Below are positions 53,107 to 62,941 of a stretch of 64,000 nt of DNA, piece after piece. The DNA is from Kalaharituber pfeilii. Lineage: Eukaryota > Ascomycota > Pezizomycetes > Pezizales > Pezizaceae. The position numbers and the translations under genes were made by a program. Where the stretch lies: positions 62,001-126,000 of the forward strand of contig WHUZ01000066.1 in NCBI GenBank assembly GCA_015179045.1, written 5' to 3'. A model generated the notes under the pieces. The model was not told where the DNA came from. It saw only the letters and a list, made by a program, of their open reading frames with translations, and searched no databases. Position 1 is the first letter of the stretch, and every line of letters begins with the position of its first letter.

Positions 53107-55366
53107 TTCTCTTTTTACCTATCATACGTTCCATGATGGTTACCAGTGATCTCCCGAACGGAAATGTTATCGATTCATTGTTTATTTGCGTGTCCGCTTT
53201 TGTTTTTGTCTAGTTTCTTCCACCCCCCTCTTTTTCCTTCCATACATTATTGCAATTCACTTCAAACAAAATTTTTAATTGGGATAGTTGTGCATTAGCG
53301 GTACTTCAAGCTCATGAGACTACTCTTTCAGCGTAGGCATTGAAATCGAGTCCCTACTTTACCATTTTGCCGAGTTTAACGATACGATTACCTCTCCATT
53401 GTTGTATTTTGTCATATTCCAAATTATGAGCAACTATCTTGCGTCCCCATATCACATTCTCCAACTACAGTTCGATATACATGATTAAGACTCACACTGC
53501 AATATTATCCAGTTCTCACCGGCAGTAGCCTTCGCTCGCTGAATGCAATTAGCCGTCGTCGGAAACCCGTGCGGTGGGTGGACCTGAGACCGAGCTCTGA
53601 AATGTTACGAAGCGCTCTCTCGGTTTTGAACGTCCACTGGTTTTTAATTGCGCCAGTATCAAAAAATATATATCTTCTGCTTTCCCTTGCGAAAAATCAT
53701 TAAAAAAAAAATTTAAGCTATCACTACTCGCGTGCCGCCCTATGTGCTCTGACGAACTTCCGATGGTCCAACACTTTATCGGAAGTGAATACTTTCGCAA
53801 TTTATTATGCCGCAAGGTTCAAGCATCTGACTACGGAAAAATAAGCCTTTTCTTTTTCTTTTTTTTTTTTAAAAAAGTCACGCAACCCCTCAATACAAGC
53901 TACAAATCTTATGGCAGGGAGAGAAAATAAGCTTAATCTATACTACTGTTTCAGCAACTTCAACCCGATTTCTATTGGTTCAATTTTTCATGTGCGTTAT
54001 TGGTGAGGTCTATGAGCTACGAGGTATTAGTGGGTGAGGATAATCTTGAATTGTTGTCTATCAAGTAGCTACAACAGGGGTCTTTTATAGACAAAATACA
54101 GATCACAAGGAAACATTCAACATTAACGGAAACAGCTTAAGGAGAATTTCTCGGGAGAAACAAGGAAAACATTTCGAAGGAATAAATGTCCGAAAAATAG
54201 CGGGTAGTTAAGGAAATTGACAAATAAGCGGATTCAGGCTGTATATTCCAACATACTCAACCTTTTTTTTTTTTATGTATTCTTTTGGTGTGTTGGTCAA
54301 TTTTTATAGAGTAACCGTATCGTTTATCGATATATATGTTTATATGTATCATAGGGCGTAGGCTACAGTACGTTTCAATCACATTTCTTAATCTTTAAAG
54401 AAGGAATTTACTTCACATGACCCATGAATTCATAATACAAGAATTTGGCAGATCCACCTCGCTCCTCCGTGTTCCCATGTCAAAGGATAATTCAAATTAA
54501 GTTATCCTGCCAATGCTTATTTGCTATCGCTTATTTGCTATCAATCCTACTTTTTGTGTCCTAGGAAGTAAATACGCTTCGAAAGTATCTTCTGACGCTG
54601 TGATTGTCGTCGCCAAATTCTTTTTCGAGAAAGCTTCAAACTCAGCTACCCAGCACATTCTTCCTTGCCTCGTAACCTGTATGATTTTCTAACGCTAGCA
54701 TCACACTGACACCATATGATACCCTGTCGTTACCGCCTAGCCTTAACCTCACCCAACTTAATCTAATTTGATCATTGGGTGTACGGGCATTAACCCATGC
54801 TAGTGCAGATTCAAGTTAACCTGCAAACTACTAGTCTGGTTGGTAGAGTGCTGTAGATAGCGAAAGATTCTTAGAGCCGACGTGGCGCCAGCGCGGTATA
54901 TTACCCCTTCAGCCTTCCCTCATGCCCACAGCCCTCCATCCCACAGCTTTCTGTTTCGATACCCCGTATGACAACACTGCATCCACAGAGAAACGTTATG
55001 CAGCTCGCAAAGCCACACATATGCTTCTATACCTTTAGATGCTGAGAGAAAAAGATAGTCGTTGCGATTCCTCCGCAACAATACATTTCCTTGTTTGCTC
55101 AACAAGTTGGCGGAAGCAGGAACCGTGCGACCTCAGGATACATATATCGCGGCCCAGCAACTGTGTCAGGAAGCTTCCAAGCCCTTTGTGGAGAAATGCG
55201 TATATGGTATGTGTGCTGAACTGACGGGAGGTCACATCTGAACCCCAATTAAGGAAAACCAGTTCCAACCAGCTATGACAGGTTCGGAGGTGCAATGAAG
55301 TAATTTCGACAAGGTGAGTTTATTAATATTCTTTGTTCCTTATAAAAATATGTTATTCGCATACTA
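53107..55366. other. Intergenic with a minus-strand LINE tail at 53700-53756
   Basis: The tail reads A/T-rich, CACTACTCGCGTGCCGCCCT, ATGTGCTCTGACGA. No gene recognised in the remainder. Confidence 0.45.
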
Positions 55367-55379
55367 GTGAACGAGCTAT

Positions 55380-55416
55380 TTTTTTTTTTTTTTTTATATC
55401 ATTAATCGCATACCGG
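55380..55416 (-). mobile_element. 37-bp tail-only retro-insertion
   Basis: T16, ATATCATTAATCGCATACCG G. Flanked by a perfect 13-bp duplication GTGAACGAGCTAT at 55367-55379 and 55417-55429. Only about 21 bp of element besides poly(A). Confidence 0.9.
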
Positions 55417-55444
55417 GTGAACGAGCTATGCCGATTGAAGAAAT

Positions 55445-56090
55445 GTTAAGGTAGGTCAACATGGGAGGTTCCTTGTTCATGTTTGTCAATTCAAACCGCT
55501 GGTATCGGTAGCGAATCTCTATACATAATATTGTCACCATTGACTGAGCGAGGAGAAACCCCGCAACGATAGGTTCTACCAATAAATCTCGGCTGCAGGT
55601 TGAATCGAAGGTTGTAAGTAAGGAGAGGGTGGATGTAGGCCCGTAGGCCATGTCTGAAACCCCAACAAGCGAAATTTTGATTGCGCGTTGCCGGGGAAGG
55701 TTCAAAAGCCTGTTATATCGTCGCATCAAGGTAGGTCGAGGACGGTAGGTTCCTGCTCATCATCCTCCATAGCCCGCTGGTATTCTTCTATGCATTAAAT
55801 CTCCTAGATTTCTTTCCTTATTAGCCGCCAAAATTTAAAAAAGAACAGGTAGGTGAAGCGAACTTCATCACGCTTTTGAGAAACATTTGCATTTTCTATG
55901 TCAAGGTAGGTCAAACACGGTAGGTTTCTTTCTCATTATCGGTATAGGCAGTCATTGGCATTGGGAGCAAAGGTAAGAGCCTCCTATACTCTATATGATT
56001 CCCCACTTAGTTGCCAAACTCCGCATGAGGAACAGGTACGTGTATTGAATTCCATCATGCATTAGCGAGCCACTCCTGCCTTCTATCATT
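55445..56090. repeat. Diverged tandem repeats (AAGGTAGGTC units)
   Basis: Unit starts AAGGTAGGTC at about 55449, 55727 and 55906, each followed by GG[A/T]AGGTT.CTT..TCAT and, about 100 bp later in the last two, by ..GCCAAA......GAACAGGTA[G/C]GTG. Many match fungal 5' splice sites (GTAGGT, GTACGT, GTAAGA), so these may be repeated short exons of gene W rather than non-coding DNA. Confidence 0.5.
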
Positions 56091-56148
56091 GACAAAAAAA
56101 AAAAAAAATCATAGCGTAAGTACCGTTGCTATGAATTCTCTGGCCTAG

Positions 56149-56516
56149 GTTTGTTCAATGCTGCGGAGTTTTGGCGACCTCCGTGGGCCAAAGTTATATA
56201 TCCAAGCCTCATTGAAGGTGTACGCCGAGACAAGCGGGCAAGGTAAGGTAAATTACATGTTGAATTCCCTCCTCCTAATTGAAGCAGGTAATCTAGAGGT
56301 GTGTGAAGAAGCGGTAAGTAGTGCTCCAGTGGCATAGTTTATCCTTTCTTTCTTTCCTTTGATTTCCAGGGAGAATGTGTTCGAATCAGAGCATGTGTGC
56401 CCAGGAAGGAAGCGGATGAATACGGCAGCGAAACGCTGGACATCTGGAATCTTGGACCTGAAGGCCAATGGTTCTACCGGAGTCTGGATTTTTTCGCTAC
56501 CCCCTGTGCTGAATAA
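56149..56516 (+). CDS. Last three exons of spliced gene W, function unknown
   Basis: Exons 56149-56217, 56288-56313 (26 nt) and 56370-56516 join in phase. Introns are 56218-56287 (GTGTAC...AAGCAG with CCTAATTG) and 56314-56369 (GTAAGT...TTTCCAG). The peptides read FNAAEFWRPPWAKVIYPSLI, EGNLEVCEEAGECVRIRACV and GSETLDIWNLGPEGQWFYRS, ending LDFFATPCAE. Aromatic-rich and coherent across the joins, unlike neighbouring frames. Upstream exons are probably in 55.4-56.1 kb. I do not recognise the family. A poly(A) tract at 56094-56108 sits just before the first exon. Confidence 0.5.
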
Positions 56517-56712
56517 GGGGGTTGGGAGGTGATAATGCCAACATTTATCGTTTTTTGATATCCGATTTATTGGACGAAACGAGCTCGCAAAAAGGTGGAC
56601 GCTGGTCAGAGACATTCCCAATAATGGTTTTAATGGCAGACAACGGAATAAGGAAACCTGCGGTTTTTCGATCGTTCTGATGGTTGGTACCCCGATGAAT
56701 GGATAAAGGGAA

Positions 56713-56768
56713 TTTTTTTTTTTTTTTTCTATATCGTCACTCGCGTGCCGCCCTATGGGCTATGGCGA
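56713..56768 (-). mobile_element. LINE family-1 tail, minus orientation
   Basis: T17, CTATATCGTCACTCGCGTGC, CGCCCTATGGGCTATGGCGA. No clear duplication. Confidence 0.65.
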
Positions 56769-56802
56769 GGAACTGGAAGCTGGGTATTTGTTGGAGCCAT
56801 TC

Positions 56803-57216
56803 CTACAGGTATGCTGGAGCCGTACATTCCCGACGCCAGACAGGAAGGGGTAGAGAAAACTCCGGATTGAGATGCTGGGGGATGGTCACCCCTGAGGTAC
56901 TATCATGTTTGCCCAGCCGTAGCCTCACGAAGCTCTGCAGAAATAGCCAATAGGTACGGGCAATAACTTTCGCCCCACTTGGGAGGAACACACACTGCTG
57001 CCATTGGCCGTTAGCAATGAATCTCCGCTTCCGATTAGATGGAGGCTCCCTTAGTAGAGGTATCATAGGAAGATTGTGAATTCCCAGTCGTCCAGGAGAA
57101 TGTCTGAATCGGATGAATAAGATGCTTGTTCCGGTTTGCGCGACAGTTTGGCAAGCGACATTGAGCAAGCATATCAAGTAGGTCAACAGGGCAAGTTTCG
57201 TCCTTATCACCTTCAT
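56803..57216 (-). CDS. Candidate small secreted protein, unknown
   Basis: ATG at 57214-57216; 137 residues. The N-terminus MKVIRTKLALLTYLICLLNV has a basic start followed by a hydrophobic stretch and ACQTVAQ, like a signal peptide with a cleavage site near residue 23-27. The rest is basic and low in Cys, without recognised domains. The 5' half coincides with a region that might also be spliced. A chance frame cannot be excluded. Confidence 0.3.
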   Translation of the reverse strand: MKVIRTKLALLTYLICLLNVACQTVAQTGTSILFIRFRHSPGRLGIHNLPMIPLLREPPSNRKRRFIANGQWQQCVFLPSGAKVIARTYWLFLQSFVRLRLGKHDSTSGVTIPQHLNPEFSLPLPVWRRECTAPAYL

Positions 57217-58605
57217 TGCCTCTGGGTAGAAATAGACCCCCTATATTCATTTGCCCCTGTCCCTCCGACATACATAGGAAAGACTGTAGCTAGGTGGAGT
57301 AAATTTGATTAGTTTGGGTTACTTTTCGGTGATTGTCAGTCGAGACGACTGCCCTAGAATGGGGGGTAATGTTACGGCTAAGGTGAGACTTACCCGACAA
57401 GGGGAACACTTATCCTGAACCCTTAGTAAGACCAATGCTGCTAGACCGGACTGATCACCCATTAGGCTTGGCAGAGGATTCTTTGTCTCCCGAATAGGGT
57501 AGTCCTAAGAAAGTGTATGTCATTGTTGATTGTAAGGTCTTTATGCCTGGCACTCGGTTTATGAAGCTAATATGCGCACATGCATTAGTACATGTTGTTA
57601 TCTTGCATCTGTACTACTTTTGCATGTTTCTTTATTACGTTTATTGGCATTGATAAGGGACTGTCATTTCTTTATTTGCTTGCCTAGTCATGTATGATGC
57701 GCTTAGTCCATTTAAGCACAGGCGATAGCACAGTTGAAGAATCAAGACACAGGCGGTGTTCAAGTTCTCTATAACTCTGAAACCTACTGGCCATTGCTTG
57801 AGGTCAGGAATTTGATAGTACACAGACCCTCTTGGCTGGACGCCACACAGTGAAACTAGTGCATCGAATTTACTTAACCCGCCCAAGAGATAGAACTTTC
57901 TTTGTTAAGCCTGTCTCCGGGCTTTGAGGGCTTGCCCAGGGACCCTACCATGGCTTGGCGCTACAAGCAGGGTTACGTGATTTTTTTTTTTAAAAAAAAA
58001 AGAAATTACTCTAGGTCAGTTTCTAGACGCGCTCTCCTAGGTCCTGTCTAGAACCCTTCTTTGTTCGAGTGTACTGTATAGCAAATATGCCTCAATTTAG
58101 TGAGTTTCGCCACCCGATCTTGCAAAATTGGACCATCCTTGCAAGTCATTATCAACTCATTTGCGGCCTTGTTTGTAATGTTACACTGATGTAGGTTCCA
58201 TAAACATAAACGGTGTTTCGTTGTGCCAACGAGAGTAGGTCTCCAACCTTATTCCTACCTGTCTATAGCGCCTCTGGCTCTAGTGCTGCGCTCAACTCGT
58301 TCTCGCTAAATCCTTATATATATAAGGAGTTGTACACATACATATAGGTCACAAGGGGCTTCTTGGAGCTGTTCTGTATTCAAAGAGTTTGAGGTAAGGT
58401 TTCCGCATCCTTTGAAGCCTAGGGTACGTGAACAGAGCATGGAGTTGGCAAAACCTGCATTTCGGTGAGGGTCTAGAGTATCTTAGTTGAAGTGAAACGA
58501 ATTGAATACTCCTTAGAGCCAAACACTTGAGAGCAACATCACTGTACGCGTCGAGATATCCTAAGCTATCACATAGCATCATCAATGAATCCAACAGGCC
58601 GTGAT
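57217..58605. other. Intergenic with a family-2 tail at 57908-58000
   Basis: The tail reads GCCTGTCTCCGGGCTTTGAG, CCCAGGGACCCTACCATGGC, GCAGGGTTACGTGA then T10A10. It is longer than most tail copies and matches the 3' end of the LINE at 15428-18868. No gene seen elsewhere here. Confidence 0.5.
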
Positions 58606-58730
58606 GTGCATTGGACTTTTTTTTTTTTTTTTTTTTTTTTTAATTTCATTAATCGCGTGCCGCCCTTTGGGCTATGGCAATGTTTAAATACATGTGAATC
58701 ATAATGAAAATAGTAACTAGAAAATAACCC

Positions 58731-59029
58731 CTACTCCTCCGATGCCCACTCCAAGATCTCCATCAGGTTCGTGTCTTTTTCCGCCTGTCTTATTCCCTCC
58801 GCCCCCTTTGTGTTCTTTCTTTGCCATGCCTGGCAGTCGTTCTTTATATGATCCCAGTTCTCCGGTGCCTTGCCGCACCACCTGCATTCCGGCGAGGTGG
58901 CCTTGCCTATCTTGAATCTCCACTCCTTCACTCCTTTGTTCCCTAGTATCCCTGCCAGGGTGGCCAGGATCCGTCGCTTGTCTATTCTGTGTAGGGGTCG
59001 GTAGTTCAGTTCGGCTTGGTTTCTCTCCG
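58731..59029 (-). pseudogene. LINE ORF2 C-terminal fragment
   Basis: Homologous to the end of 52045-52837, with an intact C-x2-C-x8-H-x4-C knuckle and an acidic end (LEWASEE). It continues across the nested insertion to 59208. Truncated relic. Confidence 0.75.
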
Positions 59030-59146
59030 TTTAGGCGGGATGTTTCTGTCGTCGTGGTTTTAACTTCTTTTTTACTTTAGCTATAACATCGCCATAGCCC
59101 ATAGGGCGGCATGCGATTAATGATATAAAAAAAAAAAAAAAAAAAA
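59030..59146 (+). mobile_element. 117-bp LINE tail insertion
   Basis: About 60 bp of 3' UTR, then CGCCATAGCCCATAGGGCGG, CATGCGATTAATGATATA and A-run. Flanked by TTGGTTTCTCTCCG at 59016-59029 and 59147-59160. Opposite orientation to the LINE fragment it sits in. Confidence 0.92.
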
Positions 59147-59236
59147 TTGGTTTCTCTCCGCGGCCCGGAGAGCTTTGCATTCCTGTCTTATGCCAGCTTC
59201 CGTTACGAGTGCATTGGACTGAAACCGCCTGATTCA

Positions 59237-59390
59237 CATGAATCAGGCCAACCAGGCCAGTCCAGGCCAACCAGGCCAGTCCAGGCCAACCAGGCCAGTG
59301 CAGGCCAACCAGGCCAGTCCAGGCCATTCAGGCCGGCCCAGGCCAACCAGGCCGGTCCATGCCATTCAGGCCGGTCCAAGCCATTGAAAC
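59237..59390. repeat. Minisatellite, ~20-bp unit
   Basis: About seven units of CAGGCCAACCAGGCCAGTCC and variants (CAGGCCATTCAGGCCGG). 60 bp is a multiple of three, so long frames appear on both strands, none credible as a gene. Confidence 0.85.
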
Positions 59391-59515
59391 GAATCACTCC
59401 AGAGCTATCCAGGTGAATGAGGACAGCGTTTACTAGATTGTTTGAGTATTTAAATGAGAGTATCTCCCGTACATTTAGAAATTTCAACAGCAGCAGTCTA
59501 CAACTTTAGTCAAGT

Positions 59516-59752
59516 ATGTATCACACTTTACATTCAAGTCTATATATTTTAGAAATAATGGACCTTCCAGATTGTACAACAGACAGGACTCAATTCTTGG
59601 ATGATGATACCTTCAGCGAAATCTCCCAATATTTACAACTCTCCTCCAGCCAGTTTAGCTCTATATTTCAGATTTCGGCACCCCTTCTACCCAACTTAGG
59701 AACCAAACCTGCTATATATACAGAGGACAGGATACCACTGCTCTATCCATAG
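59516..59752 (+). CDS. Hypothetical small ORF
   Basis: ATG at 59516, 78 residues, with SEISQYLQLSSSQFSSIFQI. No homology recognised. It precedes the Y relic by about 150 bp and might be unrelated. Confidence 0.25.
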   Translation: MYHTLHSSLYILEIMDLPDCTTDRTQFLDDDTFSEISQYLQLSSSQFSSIFQISAPLLPNLGTKPAIYTEDRIPLLYP

Positions 59753-59900
59753 GTTCCTTGATCATCATCCTAACTTGGGCACCACGTAGCTAACCACAGG
59801 ACCTCTCCTAACTCTGTGCACCTTAGCAGACTAACCACACTCCCTTTACAACCGGTATACAAGCAATGGCCACTATAAGACCCCCCCGTGGGCCTTCCAT

Positions 59901-60357
59901 GACCCGGCGATCAGCGCCATCTTCGCTGATCACCCTATCCGGCTCCAGCCGTCGTCAGTAATGGTTCTTGCTACCACTCCAATCAATATCCCCCAAATTA
60001 TATTCGACCCTAGTCTGGTAGCGGAAGGGCTTGTGCCAACCAGACTAATTCGACCCTGAGCCTATGAGTGTCCTGGTGTTGTCAGAATTACTGTGGATAT
60101 GCACACATCCAGATATCCCTGGTTCCATTACCATGGAGAATTTTCTGAAGAGAACAGTGGGTTGGGAAGCCCACGAGCACTGGCTTCGGCAGGACAAGAC
60201 TCAATCAGACGACTGGAAGGCAAGGGAAAGAGAACAATTCCTGCAAGCCGCACTTTATAATTTGGAGCAACATAAGCAGTGGTATGAGAGCCGCCTGGAG
60301 ACCGTGAGAAGAAGGAAGCAGGAAAAGGAAGCGAAAACGCAGGCTAGGAGCCGTTAA
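59901..60357 (+). pseudogene. Family Y relative (Y4), frame broken or spliced
   Basis: The first part (about 59901-60056) reads IFADHPIRLQPSSVMVLATT and INIPQIIFD, matching the N-terminal family pattern (EHPITL..SS..ILSTIPL.I). It ends at a TGA. The second part (60064-60357, another frame) has LLWICTHPDIPGSITMENF and a charged helix (LEQHKQWYESRLETVRRRKQ). A spliced join is conceivable (GT near 60013 or 60018, CTAAT, TTGTCAG at 60079-60085), but the best donor is out of phase. So either a frameshifted relic or an unusual intron. Opposite strand and 20 kb from Y3. Confidence 0.55.
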
Positions 60358-61089
60358 TTATTTAATATACCCTTCACCGACAACAACCACCTCAGGACGA
60401 GCATTTGGAAGTGACTCCACAACCACAACGTCCCCCCCAGCGAAAATCATATAGATCGAAAGCTCTCAGCGAGCTGAGTCTTTTGATCTAATTTTCATTC
60501 CCAAATACCCGCCAATCTTCAGCTCACCAACCTCGTTGCCACCACATCGACACACTCAGCCCCGTGCCAAGAACCAATAGGAAACCCCCAGACCGGCGCC
60601 AAGATCCAACAAAGACATGCCGAGAGGCAGAAGGTTTCGGAGGGCCCGCCTCTCCCGCCCAAGTGGTACCAACTGACGACAATAATCTGGTAGGCAACAG
60701 GCTTCGGTATGGACACAGCATGCGAGTAATGATATAAAAAAAAAATTTTTTTCATTCACATATATATAAAGGTTATAGACAGGTACCAGATAAAACGAAG
60801 TGGTAAAAGGGGTATGCATAAGAAATGTATATATTCTATTCTATTTTGGGTTAGCTATTTTCCTTTTTTGGTTAGTCTGATATGTACTATACCATATTTA
60901 GCAGTTACTAAAGGTGGACATTTTTACACATTCCCATATAAAACTTCTTACCTTTGATTTTCAAATCACGATGACAAAAAATTAAATAAATAGATATCGC
61001 TTCAGAATATTATTTTTCATTCACTAATTTATCATTTTTTGATACAAAACTAATTTTATCTATTTATTTTGGTTGTGATTTGAGTGTTG
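60358..61089. other. Intergenic with a partial LINE tail at 60712-60746
   Basis: CAGCATGCGAGTAATGATAT plus A-run. AT-rich from about 60750 to 61075. No gene seen. Confidence 0.45.
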
Positions 61090-61754
61090 AAGTTGATGCA
61101 AAATTCACTCCGTGTACAGATGTCCCCAACCATACCGTCACCACCACCCACTCACCCCCGGCGGAACCCACCCCCGAAGCCCTAGGCTTCAGCCCCACCC
61201 ACACCGTGTTCTCGGAGGAGCCGTCACCAGAGAACACGATGCAAACCACAGCGACCCCAACACAGAAAACACCTCCAGTCGCGACCAAGACGAGGAGGCA
61301 AAAAGGCAAAACGGCGTCAGCGCACCCGTCGCCTTCAAGTGAAGACTTGAATCCATCAACCCCCACACCCACACCCACACCCGCATCAACCCCCGCGCCA
61401 ACTCCCACTCCAGTGCCCACGCCAAAGACCAAACCCCCTCACACCCGCAAAGCCAAATCCCCACCTCCGACCACTCACAATGCCAACACCACAAAGACCG
61501 GCATTGTAGTACATGGGATAGCCCTAAGAAAAGACCTCGGGAATGTCCGATGATGGATGGAGGCAGCCAACCAGGACCTAGGAAGGATCACGGGGATCCG
61601 GTGGCTAAGGAAAAAGCAGACTCTACTTGAGGAGGGAAAGAAGACAAGCTCGGTGGTGTTGTACCTGGATGAGGCGTCGGTGAGTGACAGGGTGAGACTG
61701 GGAGGAAGATGGCTCCGAGCAGAGCAGTACGAATGGGAAAGAGGCAGGAAGTGA
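61090..61754 (+). pseudogene. LINE ORF1 (gag-like), one in-frame stop
   Basis: Pro/Thr-rich N-terminal part with (TP)n and a basic TKTRRQKGKTAS, then GIVVHGIALRKDLGNVR, a TGA at 61551-61553, and WMEAANQDLGRITGIRWLRK, VRLGGRWLRAEQYEWERG, stop at 61752-61754. Its relative at 31092 has AGA (Arg) at the position of the TGA, so one A-to-T change explains the stop. The function of the conserved domain is inferred to be RNA binding for the retroelement. Confidence 0.75.
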
Positions 61755-61895
61755 AGGGACCATTCCGTACTGAGCTCCACCCGCATCATTTACTAGCACC
61801 GCGGGTACTACATGTATTTAGCCATTAATTCGTTTTCTTCTTTTAATAAAAACCTAGCCATAGCCCATAGGGCGGCATGCGAGTACTGATAAAAA
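61090..61895 (+). mobile_element. ORF1-only LINE-like element (HAL1-like), most complete copy
   Basis: ORF1 region 61090-61754, 3' UTR with CTCCACCCGC and CCGCGGGTACTACATGTA, then tail (61854-61892: GCCATAGCCCATAGGGCGGC, ATGCGAGTACTGATAA) with little poly(A). The same layout as 9190-9650 and 30713-32045; no RT. Confidence 0.8.
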
Positions 61896-61998
61896 TTATA
61901 TATATACCCTTGCAGCTACTGAACGAGCGACGCTCGATTTTGCATTGTGGACCACGCGCAAGAAATTAAGTTGATGAACTAAATACAATGACAATCAC

Positions 61999-62059
61999 GC
62001 TCGCCATAGCCCCTAGGGCGGCACGCGAGTAATGATATAAAAAAAAAAAAAAAAAAATC
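61999..62059 (+). mobile_element. 61-bp tail-only retro-insertion
   Basis: GCTCGCCATAGCCCCTAGGG, CGGCACGCGAGTAATGATAT, A-run. Flanked by ACAATCAC at 61991-61998 and 62060-62067 (8 bp, shorter than in the others). Confidence 0.75.
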
Positions 62060-62067
62060 ACAATCAC

Positions 62068-62861
62068 TATAAAACATGTGGCTGAGCATAACGAAACTTG
62101 AATAGTGGTTGGAGCTGTTGCGATTTCTAGGCTAAATTTAATGAATATATTTGGAATGCTAGTATTCATAGTTCAGGAAAGTCGGAAACTCGAGGCCTTC
62201 GAGGGCAAAGGAAGGTAATTGTCTGTCCAGTAGCAACACGATCGACTCTGCTTTGTGGAGGGTGGTGGCAGGTACGTAATCGAGAACTTGGAAATGCTTG
62301 AGGTAATCGGATTAGTTGAAACAAGAACGTGAAGGATATTCGGAACTGAGCCCAAATATCCCCACTGGACTGGACTCCTGAGGTATTTGTTCTACCCGTT
62401 GCGTAGAACGGCGGTTTGTGTCGTGACAATGGAGCAAGAAGGATTCTCGTTGGTCCGATTTTTGATACCCTCTTCCCATTGTTTTGGATAAAATGTAACC
62501 AGAAAAGCTACCATGTTCGTTTAAAGTATTCCTGACCGTAGTTGCTGGCCGACTGGAGGAAGAGGTGGGGACGTGACTGTTGCGATTGGGTGACAAGCAA
62601 GTGGACGCTTTAAGTTGAGGCTGCTCAAAGAAAAAGTAGGTAGGTAAACACAAGTGCAGGAGGAATGCAGCTGTGTTTTGCCCCGGTAAGTGTAAAGGAA
62701 CGTTGTCGTTGGGACAGGATTCCCATGATGCCTTAAAGTAAAGCACAGGCTTGCACTTTCAGCTCGAATGTTGGAACTTGTGATGAATGTAACAGCGTTC
62801 GTCGTGGGGGACTCCAGCATTGTTGAACCTGTATTTCCTTAGGAATGATAAGCATCGTGGT
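62068..62861. other. Intergenic, no gene recognised
   Basis: Frames on the minus strand (62312-62820) lack supporting features. Confidence 0.4.
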
Positions 62862-62927
62862 GCCCTGCCTTGGCGAACAGCTGCATGCGGGGCCACGTGA
62901 AATAAAAAAAAAAAAAAAAAAAAAAAA
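62862..62927 (+). mobile_element. 66-bp tail-only retro-insertion (family-2-like tail)
   Basis: GCCCTGCCTTGGCGAACAGC, TGCATGCGGGGCCACGTGAA, AT and A-run. Flanked by a perfect 14-bp duplication ATAAGCATCGTGGT at 62848-62861 and 62928-62941. Confidence 0.92.
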
Positions 62928-62941
62928 ATAAGCATCGTGGT

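Larger units (their letters stand above)
58618..59208 (-). mobile_element. LINE family-1 3' fragment with a nested insertion
   Basis: Flanked by GTGCATTGGACT at 58606-58617 and 59209-59220. T-run and tail at 58618-58680, then the ORF2 C-terminus (minus, about 58731-59208: ILATLAGILGNKGVKEWRFK, ECRWCGKAPENWDHIKNDC). The coding part is split by the insertion 59030-59146; removing it rejoins the frame. Confidence 0.9.

Noticed and set aside
59031..59487. Repetitive Trp/Gly/Leu and Gln/Pro/Ala frames over the minisatellite
   Set aside because: Product of the 20-bp repeat (60 bp in frame), low complexity on both strands.
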